64,000 bases of DNA from Ferruginibacter sp. (GTDB lineage Bacteria > Bacteroidota > Bacteroidia > Chitinophagales > Chitinophagaceae). Below, one piece after another: positions 25,417-35,705 of this stretch. Position numbers and translations under genes: made by a program. Position 1 is the first letter of the stretch; each line of letters opens with the position of its first letter. Below the pieces are notes generated by a model. The model worked only from the letters and a program-made list of their open reading frames with translations, made no database searches and was not told the DNA's origin. Location: assembly GCA_028288705.1 (NCBI GenBank), contig JAQBNH010000007.1, forward strand, positions 1 through 64,000, read 5' to 3'.

Positions 25417-25434
25417 ATGGATTTTTGTAGACGT

Positions 25435-25442
25435 CAAATTTA
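25435..25442 (-). promoter_or_regulatory. Candidate -7 box of the deoC operon
   Basis: Perfect TAAATTTG on the minus strand, 18 bp upstream of the deoC ATG. No TTTG at -33. Confidence 0.45.
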
Positions 25443-25470
25443 CTATAAATGCAGGGTTATTGCGGTAAAA

Positions 25471-25509
25471 GCGAATATTCTTTATATTTAATGCCGCTTC
25501 TTTATTCGC
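25471..25509. promoter_or_regulatory. Inverted repeat in the deoC/phosphorylase divergent region
   Basis: GCGAATA (25471-25477) and TATTCGC (25503-25509) form a 7-bp inverted repeat with a 25-bp gap. It brackets TATATTTA, which with TTG 20 bp upstream is a weak candidate promoter for the phosphorylase gene. It could be an operator for coordinated control of both units; this rests on position only. Confidence 0.3.
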
Positions 25510-25557
25510 ACTGCTGTTTGCCTGCAGACCGAATGATCCTGTCGTTAATACAATTTT

Positions 25558-26439
25558 ATGCAAGCCATCCCGGAATCTGAATTGATACTTGACAAACGTT
25601 CGGCCATATACCATCTTGGTTTAAGGCCCGAAGAACTGGCGCCGATCGTGTTGCTGGTGGGGGATCCGGATCGCGTTCCTGTTGTAAGTAAGTACTTCGA
25701 CAGCATTGAATTTCGCTGGCAGCATCGCGAGTTTATCACACATACCGGCTACCTCAATAAGAAAAGGATCAGCGTAATCAGTACCGGCATTGGTCCGGAT
25801 AATATCGACATCGCCCTCAATGAACTGGACGCACTGGCGAATATTGATTTCGCAACGAGAACGATCAAACCCGGATTACAGTCATTACAGATTATCCGTC
25901 TCGGAACTTCCGGCGCTTTGCAAAGCGGGATTCCGGTAGATAGTTTTGTTGCCGGCACGCACGGGCTCGGTTTCGACAACGTGATGCATTTCTATAATAC
26001 GCCTGCATCGGCGGATGAGGTAAAATTGCTGGAAGCTTTTAAACAACATACTCAACTGATCTCCGGGAATGTTTTGCCTTATCTTTTTGAAGGAAGCCGG
26101 CAACTGCAACAAATATTTTCGACTGGTTTTCACAAGGGCATTACCGCCGCCTGCCCCGGCTTTTACGGCCCTCAGGGACGAATATTGCGTGTCGGGCTTG
26201 CATATCCGGGGCTGATCGATAAACTGAGCAGCTTTCGCGAAGGCGAAAATTTTATTGCCAATTTTGAAATGGAAAGTTCCGCGATCTATGGTTTATCGCG
26301 TGCGTTGGGACATGCCTGTTTAAGCCTGAATGTGATCGTTGCCAACAGGATCGCAAAACAGTTTTCAAAAGATGGCGCTGCAGCGGTGGAACAACTGATC
26401 CGCCATTCATTGGGTTTATTGGCGGCTTCGGCACTTTAA
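25558..26439 (+). CDS. Nucleoside phosphorylase (uridine phosphorylase-like)
   Basis: 293 residues of the PNP/UDP superfamily: VLLVGDPDRVPVVSKYFD with the phosphate-loop glycine, ISTGIGPDNIDIALNELDAL, IRLGTSGALQ, and NFEMESSAIYGLSRALGH with the ribose-binding Glu-Met-Glu. It splits pyrimidine or purine (deoxy)nucleosides with phosphate. Divergent from deoC with 141 bp between starts. It would supply (deoxy)ribose-1-phosphate; a phosphopentomutase would be required and is not in this window. Base specificity cannot be assigned. Confidence 0.9.
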   Translation: MQAIPESELILDKRSAIYHLGLRPEELAPIVLLVGDPDRVPVVSKYFDSIEFRWQHREFITHTGYLNKKRISVISTGIGPDNIDIALNELDALANIDFATRTIKPGLQSLQIIRLGTSGALQSGIPVDSFVAGTHGLGFDNVMHFYNTPASADEVKLLEAFKQHTQLISGNVLPYLFEGSRQLQQIFSTGFHKGITAACPGFYGPQGRILRVGLAYPGLIDKLSSFREGENFIANFEMESSAIYGLSRALGHACLSLNVIVANRIAKQFSKDGAAAVEQLIRHSLGLLAASAL

Positions 26440-26515
26440 TTTTTATGGTTGACGCCCGATGCCTTAAATTACGTTTTACATCAGATTTTTTTTACCATAC
26501 AATAAAACAACTGTT

Positions 26516-29500
26516 ATGAGAAAATGTAAAACAGCATGGCTGTTTTTATTTGCCGCATTGTACAGCAGCAGCGCGATTTGCCAGGATACCAACCCGGTAA
26601 ATGGCGTAGCCGACAAACGAAGCGGTACCTATGCATTTACCAATGCGAGCATCGTGAAAGATGCGCAAAATACCGTTGTCAACGGTACGCTCGTCATCCG
26701 CGAAGGAAAAATTATCGGCGCGGGTTCCGGGGTTAATATTCCTGCAGATGCAGTCGTGATTGACTGCAAAGGAAAATATATCTATCCTTCCTTTATCGAC
26801 ATTTACAGTGATTACGGTGTCGCTATTCCGCAACGCCCGCAAGGGAATTTCGGCTTTTTTGCACCCGCGCAAATTGGTAGTAATACCAAAGGCGCATATG
26901 GCTGGAACCAGGCGATCAAAGCAGAAGTGAATGCGGCTTCTTTATTTACGACAGACGATTCAAAAGCGAAACCTTTGCGTGACCTCGGTTTTGGAACAGT
27001 ACTCACACACCAGAAAGACGGTATCGCGCGCGGCACCGGGGCGGTGGTAACACTCGCCAACAAAAAGGAAAACCTGGTGATGATCAAAGAACGTGCTTCT
27101 GCCAACTATTCCTTCAGCAAAGGCAGTTCTACGCAAAGCTATCCGCAAAGTATGATGGGCAGCATTGCGTTATTACGCCAGACCTTCCTGGATGCACAAT
27201 GGTACAAGAACAGCGCGGTGAATAAATCTACTTCGGAAGGACTCAACCTGAGCCTGCAGGCATGGAACAACAACCTGTCCTTACCGCAAATTTTTGAAGC
27301 GAATGATAAATGGAATGACCTTCGTGCAGACCGCATCGGGGATGAATTTGGCTACCAGTTTATTTTGAAGGCCGGTGGCAATGAATACCAGCGTATGGCT
27401 GAAATGCTGGCGACGAAAGCGAGTTTCATTCTGCCATTAAATTTCCCGCAGGCGATGGACGTGGAAGATCCGAACGACGCACGTTTCGTGGCTTTGGAAG
27501 ATATGAAGAACTGGGAAATGGCGCCAACCAATCCCGCTGCTTTTGAAAAAGCAGGAATTAATTTTTGTATCAGTACGGCCGATTTACGTGATGTAAAACA
27601 GTTTTGGGCAAACCTGCGCAAGGCGATGGAATATGGCCTCACAGAAACCAAAGCATTGGAAGCGTTAACCAAAACGCCGGCAACTTTACTCAACATCTAT
27701 AACGAAACCGGCAGCCTGGAAGCAGGCAAATGGGCTAACTTCATTATTACCAACGGCCCTTTATTTGCAGAAAAAACCATCATCCTGCAAAACTGGGTGC
27801 AAGGAGATAAATACGCCGTGAAAGACGACGGATTTAAAAGCAGCAATGGCGTTTATAACCTTACCGTTAGTGGGCCCACTGGCATAAACAGCTACAACCT
27901 CACGATCAAATCTGCCAATGCCGCAACCCTTACCGGTAAAGATTCACTGGCGGTAAAATATCGTTCCGATGGCAAGCTGGTGAATATCAGTTTTTCTCCG
28001 GTTCCATCTGCGAAAAAAACAGTTGTAACAAGAGAATCCATTACTACATCAGACAGCAGCAGGACCGTTCAGCCCATCAATGCGAACGCGCAGAAACGTG
28101 ATTCACTTTCTATCGCAAACACGCCTGATGATAAATCTCCCGATCTTAAAAATAAGCAAGGTGCACAACGCACGCCCGGCCAGCAGGTAACAACAGTGGC
28201 TTTTAGCGAACCGGTGATCCGCCTCAGCGGAACGATCAGCGATAATTCGTTGCAGGGAACCGGTGTCGATACCTCGGGAAATCCCGTGACCTGGTGGGCA
28301 AGTTTTGTAAAAGATGATGTGGCCAAACCAGACAATGCAAAAAAGAAAACTACGCCTGTTATCGGCAAACTGCTTTTCCCGAATATGTCGTACGGCTGGG
28401 AATCGATGCCGAAAGAAGAAACGATCCTCATTCGCAATGCAACCGTTTGGACCAACGAAAAAGATGGCGTGTTAACGAATGCTGACGTCCTCGTTAAAAA
28501 TGGCAAGATCGCAGGCGTAGGAAAAAATTTACCTGCAGCAGGCGCCAGGATCATCGATGGCACGGGTAAACATCTAACACCTGGTGTGATTGATGAGCAC
28601 TCGCATATTGCCGCTGCTTCTATCAATGAGGGCGGGCAATCGGTTTCTTCCGAAGTGCGGATCGGTGATAACCTGGCACCGGATGATATCAATATTTACC
28701 GCCAGTTGAGCGGTGGTGTTACTACCTCACATATTTTACATGGCAGTGCCAATACAATCGGCGGTCAGACACAGCTGATCAAATTACGCTGGGGTGCTGA
28801 TGATAATGACCTGAAATTTAAAGGCGCAGATGGCTTTATCAAATTTGCCTTAGGTGAAAACGTAAAACGCACGCCTTCACAAAACAACAATCGCTTCCCG
28901 GATACACGCATGGGCGTTGAGCAGGTGCAGATAGACGCTTTCACCCGCGCAAAAGATTATGAAGCAGCATTAAAAGGCCCGAATGGCAAAAACGTTCGCC
29001 GCGACCTGGAACTGGATGCTTTGGTAGAGATCATGAACAGCAAACGCTTTATTACCTGCCACAGTTATGTTGCCAGCGAGATTTTGGAAACAATGAAAAT
29101 GGCAGAGAAATTCGGCTTTAAGATCAACACCTTCACGCATATCCTTGAAGGGTATAAAGTAGCAGATGCAATGAAAGCACACGGTGCCAACGCCTCCACT
29201 TTTAGTGACTGGTGGGCTTATAAAATGGAAGTGCAGGATGCGATTCCTTACAACGCAGCCATCATGCATAATGTAGGATTGAATGTTGCGATTAACAGTG
29301 ACGATCCGGAAATGGCGCGTCGCTTAAACCAGGAAGCCGCGAAAAGCGTAAAATACAGCGGTATGAGTGAAGAAGACGCATTGAAAATGGTGACGCTGAA
29401 TCCCGCGGTGATGCTGCATATCGACAAAGAAGTAGGCAGTATCAAGACAGGGAAAGACGCTGACCTGGTGCTATGGAGCGACAACCCGTTAAGTATTTAT

Positions 29501-29728
29501 GCGAAAGCAGAAAAAACTTTGGTTGATGGCATCGTTTATTTTGATCGCGAAAAGGATAAACAAATGCGTTTGCAAATTGCAGCAGAAAGAAATCGCCTGA
29601 TCCAGAAAATGCTGGAAGAGAAGAAAAGCGGTGGCAGCATGTCGCCTGCAACGCCAAGTTTCAGGATGATGAATTTTTGCGAAGAGCATACCCATCAGCA
29701 TGGATTACTTTCTGAAGAAGCAGAATAA
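26516..29728 (+). CDS. Exported two-domain amidohydrolase, N-terminal half without metal ligands
   Basis: 1070 residues with a signal peptide (MRKCKTAWLFLFAALYSSSAICQ). Two amidohydrolase units lie in tandem. The first (about 30-445) has the fold's beta-strands but IDIYSDYG (residues 94-101) where the metal motif HxH should be, so it cannot bind the usual metal pair. After a linker rich in Ser/Lys (about 500-560), the second unit (about 640-1040) is intact in form: DEHSH (H695, H697), TCHSYVASE, FTHILEGYK and NSDDPEMARR. The predicted activity is cyclic amide or peptide hydrolysis in the periplasm; substrate unknown. Followed 25 bp later by another amidohydrolase-like gene. Confidence 0.88.
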   Translation: MRKCKTAWLFLFAALYSSSAICQDTNPVNGVADKRSGTYAFTNASIVKDAQNTVVNGTLVIREGKIIGAGSGVNIPADAVVIDCKGKYIYPSFIDIYSDYGVAIPQRPQGNFGFFAPAQIGSNTKGAYGWNQAIKAEVNAASLFTTDDSKAKPLRDLGFGTVLTHQKDGIARGTGAVVTLANKKENLVMIKERASANYSFSKGSSTQSYPQSMMGSIALLRQTFLDAQWYKNSAVNKSTSEGLNLSLQAWNNNLSLPQIFEANDKWNDLRADRIGDEFGYQFILKAGGNEYQRMAEMLATKASFILPLNFPQAMDVEDPNDARFVALEDMKNWEMAPTNPAAFEKAGINFCISTADLRDVKQFWANLRKAMEYGLTETKALEALTKTPATLLNIYNETGSLEAGKWANFIITNGPLFAEKTIILQNWVQGDKYAVKDDGFKSSNGVYNLTVSGPTGINSYNLTIKSANAATLTGKDSLAVKYRSDGKLVNISFSPVPSAKKTVVTRESITTSDSSRTVQPINANAQKRDSLSIANTPDDKSPDLKNKQGAQRTPGQQVTTVAFSEPVIRLSGTISDNSLQGTGVDTSGNPVTWWASFVKDDVAKPDNAKKKTTPVIGKLLFPNMSYGWESMPKEETILIRNATVWTNEKDGVLTNADVLVKNGKIAGVGKNLPAAGARIIDGTGKHLTPGVIDEHSHIAAASINEGGQSVSSEVRIGDNLAPDDINIYRQLSGGVTTSHILHGSANTIGGQTQLIKLRWGADDNDLKFKGADGFIKFALGENVKRTPSQNNNRFPDTRMGVEQVQIDAFTRAKDYEAALKGPNGKNVRRDLELDALVEIMNSKRFITCHSYVASEILETMKMAEKFGFKINTFTHILEGYKVADAMKAHGANASTFSDWWAYKMEVQDAIPYNAAIMHNVGLNVAINSDDPEMARRLNQEAAKSVKYSGMSEEDALKMVTLNPAVMLHIDKEVGSIKTGKDADLVLWSDNPLSIYAKAEKTLVDGIVYFDREKDKQMRLQIAAERNRLIQKMLEEKKSGGSMSPATPSFRMMNFCEEHTHQHGLLSEEAE

Positions 29729-29753
29729 ATTTTAAAAATTCTAAAAGAAGATT

Positions 29754-31049
29754 ATGAAAAAATATTTATTGATCCTCGCCGGCCTTACCATTTCCCTCGC
29801 AGGAATGGCGCAGGATGATGTGTATCCCGCGCCTGCATATAAAGGGATCACAGTGATCAGCAATGCAACTGTTCACGTTGGTAACGGGCAGGTCCTGGAA
29901 AATACCAGCATTCAGATTAACAATGGTAAGATCGAAAAGATCGCCCCATCGATCCAGGCTCCGGCGAATGCAAAGCTGGTAGATGCGACGGGCAAACATG
30001 TGTATCCGGGACTCATTCTTTCCAATACCAACATCGGTTTGCGCGAAATCGCCAGCCAGGTAAAAGGAAGTAACGATTACAACGAGATCGGCGACCTAAA
30101 CCCGAACATAAAAAGTATTGTTGCCTACAATGCAGATTCGAAGATCATCAACACCCTCCGCAGCAACGGCATTTTATTTGCGAATGTTGCGCCGCAAGGC
30201 TCTTTGATCGCGGGTAGTTCTTCTGTTGTACAATTCGATGCATGGAACTGGCAGGATGCCGTGTACAAGGAAAATAACGGTTTTCATTTTTATATGCCAT
30301 CCCTGATGCCAAGGCCCGCAAGGTTTGGCGGTGCAGGTCCGCAGGCAGACCCGATGAAAGAAGCCTTTACAAGAATTGATATGGTGAAAGCATTCTTCAC
30401 GGAAGCGAAAGCTTACCAGTCACAGGCAGCAGGCAACGGCAATAATTTAAAACTGGAAGCGGTAAAAGGCTTGTTCAACAAATCGCAAAAACTATTTATT
30501 CATTGCGATATTGTAAAAGAAATGCTGATCGCAATTGATTTTGTACGCGAGTTTGGTTTTGACGTAACGATCGTTGGCGGCAGTGAAAGCTACCAGATGG
30601 CACCGTTGCTGAAACAAAATAATATCTCTGTTATCCTGCAACAACAACATAGCCTTCCTACATCCGATGATGATGATGTTGACCAGCCGTTTAAAACGCC
30701 GTCGATCCTGCAAAAAGCCGGTGTACTCTTCGCCATTACAGATGAAGATGAAACAACCACCGGGCGAAACCTGATGTTCAACGCAGGCACCGCGAGCAGC
30801 TATGGTTTATCCAGGGAAGAAGCCTTAGCAGCGATTACGCTAAATGCCGCAAAGATCCTCGGCGTTGCAGATCGCTCGGGAAGTATCGAAGTTGGTAAAG
30901 ATGCCAACATTATTATCAGCCAGGGCGATATCCTGGATATGCGAAATAGTGTTGTTGTAAATGCGTTTATCCAGGGGCGTGAATTAAACCTCACAGATAA
31001 ACACAAGCAACTGAATGAACGTTACAAAAAGAAATACGGAATAAAATAA
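29754..31049 (+). CDS. Exported amidohydrolase-like protein without the HxH metal motif
   Basis: 431 residues with a signal peptide (MKKYLLILAGLTISLAGMAQ). It resembles the amidohydrolase N- and C-terminal beta-sandwich and barrel (ATGKHVYPGLI, SREEALAAITLNAAKILGVADRSGSIEVGKDANIII). The metal motif is ILSNTNIG (N91, N93 in place of the histidines), and the late Asp motif reads ITDEDE. It is closer to the dead N-terminal half of the preceding 1070-residue protein than to its active half. Same operon, 25 bp gap. Probably a non-catalytic partner of the neighbour, by inference. Confidence 0.85.
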   Translation: MKKYLLILAGLTISLAGMAQDDVYPAPAYKGITVISNATVHVGNGQVLENTSIQINNGKIEKIAPSIQAPANAKLVDATGKHVYPGLILSNTNIGLREIASQVKGSNDYNEIGDLNPNIKSIVAYNADSKIINTLRSNGILFANVAPQGSLIAGSSSVVQFDAWNWQDAVYKENNGFHFYMPSLMPRPARFGGAGPQADPMKEAFTRIDMVKAFFTEAKAYQSQAAGNGNNLKLEAVKGLFNKSQKLFIHCDIVKEMLIAIDFVREFGFDVTIVGGSESYQMAPLLKQNNISVILQQQHSLPTSDDDDVDQPFKTPSILQKAGVLFAITDEDETTTGRNLMFNAGTASSYGLSREEALAAITLNAAKILGVADRSGSIEVGKDANIIISQGDILDMRNSVVVNAFIQGRELNLTDKHKQLNERYKKKYGIK

Positions 31050-31054
31050 GGATA

Positions 31055-31088
31055 TAAAAAAAGCCATCTTAACGGATGGCTTTTTTTA
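31055..31088. terminator. Bidirectional terminator
   Basis: AAAAAAAGCCATC-TTAACG-GATGGCTTTTTTT: a 7-bp stem with A-run and T-run on either side, between the converging amidohydrolase and ABC transporter units. Confidence 0.85.
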
Positions 31089-31109
31089 TGGAGTATAGCT
31101 TGTTATAAT

Positions 31110-31916
31110 TTATTTCTGCGGCTTTAAAATTTCCTCGCGGCTTTCATGTCCTTTCGCTTCCATCATCCGCATGCTTTTGGCATCCTGTAAAAACTCTGAT
31201 GCAAAGATGAATTCATTCAGTTGTTTGTTATCAGAAAAAATAATTTCCTGGCTGTTGCCGCTCCATTCTTTTTTCCCCTTTACCATGTAAAGAATATTAT
31301 CGCCGATTTCCATTACGCTGTTCATATCATGCGTATTGATCACCGTGGTGATATTGTATTCCACAGTTAACTCTTTGATGAGTTTATCAATTACCATCGA
31401 GGTTTGCGGATCCAACCCTGAATTCGGTTCATCGCAAAAAAGAAACTTTGGATTCAACACGATCGCACGGGCAATTCCCACACGTTTCTTCATACCACCA
31501 CTGATCTCCGCAGGAAATTTTTTATTGCTGCCGACAAGGTTAACCCTTTCCAGCACTTCATTCACCCTGGCCATTTTTTTTGAATGGGAGTCACTCGTAA
31601 ACATGTTCAATGGAAACTTTACATTTTCCTCCACCGTCATACTGTCGAATAATGCAGAACCCTGGAAGAGCATACCGATCTGCTGGCGAAGGATTTTACG
31701 GTCATCTTCCGTCATATCGGTGAAACTCACACCATCATAAATGATCTCGCCTTCATCCGGTTCGAACAAACCCACCAGGCATTTTTGTAACACGGTTTTT
31801 CCGCTACCGCTGGTGCCGATGATCAGGTTGGTTTTGCCGGTTTCCATCACATGGCTAACACCGTCGAGCACGACCTTGTCGCCAAAACTTTTACGGATGT
31901 TTTTAAATTCGATCAT
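31110..31916 (-). CDS. ABC transporter ATPase, MlaF type
   Basis: 268 residues from the ATG at 31916 (MIEFKNIRKSFGDK), the family's usual start; the track's 298-residue version adds an overlap with the permease gene. Walker A GTSGSGKT, signature ISGGMKKR, Walker B FLFCDEPNSGLD and the switch His in INTHDMNSV are present. It energises MlaE-type lipid transport across the envelope. The permease gene lies 38 bp upstream on the same strand; an MCE substrate-binding (MlaD) gene is not in the adjacent sequence. Confidence 0.92.
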   Translation of the reverse strand: MIEFKNIRKSFGDKVVLDGVSHVMETGKTNLIIGTSGSGKTVLQKCLVGLFEPDEGEIIYDGVSFTDMTEDDRKILRQQIGMLFQGSALFDSMTVEENVKFPLNMFTSDSHSKKMARVNEVLERVNLVGSNKKFPAEISGGMKKRVGIARAIVLNPKFLFCDEPNSGLDPQTSMVIDKLIKELTVEYNITTVINTHDMNSVMEIGDNILYMVKGKKEWSGNSQEIIFSDNKQLNEFIFASEFLQDAKSMRMMEAKGHESREEILKPQK

Positions 31917-31954
31917 AATAGAATAATTAGAAAACCAGTTTTTGCTGAATGCTG

Positions 31955-32692
31955 TTAGAGTAATAATGCTGCCAATGCGTAATCTGCGAGCAGGATCATG
32001 ATACAACTTACCACGACAGATTTAGTACTGGAACGCCCGATCTCCAGAGAACCACCTTTTACATAATAGCCGAAATAAGCGGGAATACTGCTGATGATAA
32101 AGGCGAACGTATAGGCTTTAATCAGGGAGAACGTTACGTTATAGGGCATAAAGTTTTCCATCAGGCCCTTATCAAAAGTATCGTTCGATAAAATATTTGA
32201 CGCAGACCCGGCTAAACGCCCACCGTAGATACCCAGCACCATTGCCAGCACTACCATCATCGGTATGGTGATCATCGCCGCAGCGATCTTTGGCATAATG
32301 AGGTAGGTCTTTGTATTGATCCCCATGATCTCGAGCGCATCAATCTGTTCGCTCACACGCATGTTACCCAATTCGCTGGCGATCTTACTGCCTACAACCC
32401 CGGCCAGAACAATACAAACCAGCGTAGGTGCAAACTCAAGGATAACCGTATCCCGAACGATTTGCGCGATCGTGCTTTTAGAGATCAGCGGGCTCACTAA
32501 CTGGTAAGCAGTTTGAACCGTACTTACCGCACCCATGAAAAGGGAAATAATGCTTACTATCCCGAGTGAACCAATACCGATATCGGAACATTGGTGCATA
32601 AACTCCTTCCAGTAAACCTTTGCGTTCTCCGGTTTACCGATCATGCCCTTCAGCATCAATAAATACCGGCCAAAATGTGTGAAAAAATTCAT
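31955..32692 (-). CDS. MlaE family ABC permease
   Basis: 245 residues, about five or six membrane segments. Characteristic MlaE sequence: ISLFMGAVSTVQTAYQL, EFAPTLVCIVLAGVVGSKIASELGNMRVSEQIDALEIMGINTKTYLIMPKIAA and AYFGYYVKGGSLEIGRSSTKSVV. Inner membrane partner of the ATPase that follows. Probably part of a phospholipid or sterol-like lipid import or export system linked to outer membrane maintenance. Follows the malic enzyme gene after 47 bp. Confidence 0.94.
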   Translation of the reverse strand: MNFFTHFGRYLLMLKGMIGKPENAKVYWKEFMHQCSDIGIGSLGIVSIISLFMGAVSTVQTAYQLVSPLISKSTIAQIVRDTVILEFAPTLVCIVLAGVVGSKIASELGNMRVSEQIDALEIMGINTKTYLIMPKIAAAMITIPMMVVLAMVLGIYGGRLAGSASNILSNDTFDKGLMENFMPYNVTFSLIKAYTFAFIISSIPAYFGYYVKGGSLEIGRSSTKSVVVSCIMILLADYALAALLL

Positions 32693-32739
32693 TGCAGTTA
32701 CGTTGTTTAATCAACCTGAATTATAGTATTAACCACTAA

Positions 32740-35088
32740 TTATGCCATTGTTTTGCCTGTACCCGCGCGCTTCCACCATTTGCTTTTCCGGATCTCTTCG
32801 CGCGTATCGGTTTTACTTTTCGATTGAGCATCAACCACCGCGATCACCACCATATTATAGATACTCCGGATACTGCTGCCCAATTGCAATACGTGGACGG
32901 GCTTGTTCAATCCCAGCAAAATCGGACCGATACTATCGGCACCGCCTACTTCCTGTAGCAGGTTGTAAGCAATATTGCCCGCAGCCAGGTTGGGGAATAT
33001 CAGCGTATTAACTTCCCCATTTACCAGCTCCGTGAACGGGTAATTGTCTTTTAAAATTTCTTTATTGAAAGCCAGGATGCCCTGAATTTCACCATCACAG
33101 ATCAGTTTCGGATCCCGTTCTTTCACGATCTCCCTTGCTTTGCGAACGAGGTTCGCTTCAGCAGAATCACTGCTGCCAAAATTGGAATAAGAAAGCATGG
33201 CCACTTTAGGAACGATATTAAAATGCCGGACTTCCTTCGCCACCAGCAGGGTGATCTCTGCCAGCTCTTCTGCTGTCGGATTGAAATTAACCGTCGTATC
33301 TGCCAGGAACAACGGGCCGCGTTTCGTAAATAACAAATACATACCCGCGATCTTTTTCACGCCGGGCTCCGTACCAATGATGTGAATGGCGGGCCGGATC
33401 GTATCGGGATAATTCCTGCTGAGCCCGCTGATCATACAATCTGCAACGCCGGTTTCTACCATCATACAACCAAAATGGTTACGGTCTTTCATCGCCTTGT
33501 TTGCCTCGTACCTGTTCACACCTTTACGCTGACGCTTTTCAAAAAACAACTGGCCAAATTCCTTACGCAATTCTTCTGTCGTGTCGTCTTTAGGATTAAT
33601 GATCGGCATGCCTTCCAGATCGACAGAGTTTTCGGAAGCGATCTTGCGGATCTTTTTCTCATCCCCTAACAGGATCGGGTAGCCGATTTTTTCATCGAGC
33701 ACCAGTTGCGCTGTTTTCAACACTTTCGCATTTTCCGCATCTGCAAATACAACACGCTTCGGATCCTGCCTTGCCTTGTTGCCAATAACACGGCTTAACT
33801 GGTTGTCAAGTCCGAGCCTTTTATTTAATTCGATCACATAAGCATCCCAATCTTTAATCGGGATACGGGCAACGCCGCTGTCGATCGCTGCACGTGCAAC
33901 GGCAGGCGCAACAGTGGCCAGTAAACGCGGATCCACCGGCTTCGGGATAATATAATCCGGGCCGAAGGAAATGTTTTTTTCGTTGTAAGCGAGATTCACA
34001 ATATCAGGAACGGTTGTTTTGGCCAGTTCTGCCAAAGCCTTTACCGCTGCCAGTTTCATCGCTTCGTTGATTTGCGTGGCACGAACATCCAGTGCCCCGC
34101 GAAATATATATGGAAACCCAAGTACATTGTTCACCTGGTTAGGGTAATCACTTCTGCCCGTCGCCATGATCAGGTCCTTACGGCTGCCGATTGCTGCTTC
34201 GTAAGTGATCTCGGGATCAGGGTTCGCCATCGCGAAAACGATCGGGTGCTTGGCCATCGACTTCACCATATCCGGCGTAACCACATTACCCACACTCAGG
34301 CCCACAAAAACATCTGCATCTTTCATCGCACGTGCCAGGTCCCAGTCGCGGTATTTCGCATCAACGGTAAATAACTGCTTCAGCTCTTCTACATCTGTGC
34401 GGCCTTTATGCAGGATACCGTCTTTGTCGAACACCATAAAATTCGACGGTTTTGCACCGAGAGAAGCATATAATTTTATACAGGCCATCGCCGCCGCACC
34501 TGCGCCATTGATAACGAATTTTACTTTATCGATTTTCTTTTTCTGGATCTCCAGCGCATTTAACAGGGCTGCGGAAGAGATGATGGCCGTGCCATGCTGG
34601 TCATCGTGCATCACGGGAATATTACATTGCTTTTTCAATTCCTGCTCAATGTAAAAACACTCCGGTGCTTTAATGTCTTCCAGGTTGATACCGCCGAATG
34701 TTGGCTCAAGCGACTTCACGATCTGCACAAATTTCACCGGGTCAGTCTCATCTATTTCAATATCGAATACATCTATATCCGCAAATATTTTGAAGAGTAC
34801 ACCCTTTCCTTCCATCACGGGTTTGCCGGCCGCCGGGCCGATATTGCCCAAACCAAGCACCGCCGTGCCATTGCTGATTACGCCAACCAGGTTTCCCTTG
34901 GCTGTGTATTTATAAACATCATCGGGATTCGCCACAATTTCTTTACACGGCTCTGCAACACCCGGTGAATAAGCGAGTGAGAGATCTCTTTGTGTCTTCG
35001 CTTCTTTGGTGGGAACGACTTCAATTTTCCCGGGCCTTCCCTTGGAATGATATTCTAATGCCTGTTGTTTGCTTAATTCTTTTGCCAT
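32740..35088 (-). CDS. maeB: NADP-dependent malic enzyme with phosphotransacetylase domain
   Basis: 782 residues in the MaeB layout. The malic enzyme domain (about 1-430) has the catalytic Tyr in [12 protein letters not shown], the Lys in [21 protein letters not shown], and the metal site EDIKAPECF. The phosphotransacetylase-like domain (about 440-782) has [14 protein letters not shown] and the PTA-like C-terminal sequence [18 protein letters not shown]. Oxidatively decarboxylates malate to pyruvate, giving NADPH; the PTA domain is usually regulatory (acetyl-CoA sensing). Cytosolic. Confidence 0.96.
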   Translation of the reverse strand: MAKELSKQQALEYHSKGRPGKIEVVPTKEAKTQRDLSLAYSPGVAEPCKEIVANPDDVYKYTAKGNLVGVISNGTAVLGLGNIGPAAGKPVMEGKGVLFKIFADIDVFDIEIDETDPVKFVQIVKSLEPTFGGINLEDIKAPECFYIEQELKKQCNIPVMHDDQHGTAIISSAALLNALEIQKKKIDKVKFVINGAGAAAMACIKLYASLGAKPSNFMVFDKDGILHKGRTDVEELKQLFTVDAKYRDWDLARAMKDADVFVGLSVGNVVTPDMVKSMAKHPIVFAMANPDPEITYEAAIGSRKDLIMATGRSDYPNQVNNVLGFPYIFRGALDVRATQINEAMKLAAVKALAELAKTTVPDIVNLAYNEKNISFGPDYIIPKPVDPRLLATVAPAVARAAIDSGVARIPIKDWDAYVIELNKRLGLDNQLSRVIGNKARQDPKRVVFADAENAKVLKTAQLVLDEKIGYPILLGDEKKIRKIASENSVDLEGMPIINPKDDTTEELRKEFGQLFFEKRQRKGVNRYEANKAMKDRNHFGCMMVETGVADCMISGLSRNYPDTIRPAIHIIGTEPGVKKIAGMYLLFTKRGPLFLADTTVNFNPTAEELAEITLLVAKEVRHFNIVPKVAMLSYSNFGSSDSAEANLVRKAREIVKERDPKLICDGEIQGILAFNKEILKDNYPFTELVNGEVNTLIFPNLAAGNIAYNLLQEVGGADSIGPILLGLNKPVHVLQLGSSIRSIYNMVVIAVVDAQSKSKTDTREEIRKSKWWKRAGTGKTMA

Positions 35089-35192
35089 AATTGTATTTGT
35101 CCGGGACTAATGATTCCGCCCGCAATTCATGTACTGGCGCACTGAACTTATTTAGCGTGCAATTTACGCAATTCGTGGCGGTACTGAAACCG

Positions 35193-35669
35193 TTAATTGC
35201 CTTTCGACTTAAAAGACCAGGTGATGGCAAAGTCGGCCACCATCTCTTCTTCAGCATTTCTGCCAACTGAACGGGCAGTAATGGAAGTAGGTTTACCGGA
35301 GGCCATTGCTTCTGCGATCATCTGCCCGATCCTTTTTCCATCTTCGCAGACAAATGTTGTGCGCCCGGTTGCTTTCTTATGAAAATTGCCTTCTACTTTT
35401 AACACAAGCATACTCACCGCCGGCGTTTGCTGGTAGGTATGCGCCATTGCCAGCACGCCCGTACTCATTTCAGCTGCCATGGATAAACAGGCAAAATAAG
35501 TACTGCGGAAAGGGTTTGTAGAAAACCATTTGTAAGGGATCGTCACCACGCATTTCTCTTCATCTGCGTATTGCACGCGCACACCGCTGAAATAGGCTGC
35601 AGGTAATTTCTGCAGGAGAAAGATGCGGAATTTAAAGGGGTGCATTACCAGGCTGAGGAAGCGCTTCAT
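35193..35669 (-). CDS. DUF4442 hotdog-fold protein
   Basis: 158 residues matching the DUF4442/thioesterase-like hotdog family: PAAYFSGVRVQYADEEKCVVTIPYKWFSTNPFRSTYFACLSMAAEMSTGVLAM, then LVLKVEGNFHKKATGRTTFVCEDG. These resemble acyl-CoA thioesterases, but activity is unproven. Starts 77 bp below the trx-like gene's terminator and ends 104 bp before the maeB start. Confidence 0.8.
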   Translation of the reverse strand: MKRFLSLVMHPFKFRIFLLQKLPAAYFSGVRVQYADEEKCVVTIPYKWFSTNPFRSTYFACLSMAAEMSTGVLAMAHTYQQTPAVSMLVLKVEGNFHKKATGRTTFVCEDGKRIGQMIAEAMASGKPTSITARSVGRNAEEEMVADFAITWSFKSKGN

Positions 35670-35705
35670 CGTGATTTTTTATAAATGTAACCATTACGCA
35701 AACAA

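Noticed and set aside
28069-28692. 207-residue minus-strand ORF inside the amidohydrolase gene
   Set aside because: Shadow ORF opposite a clear coding frame.
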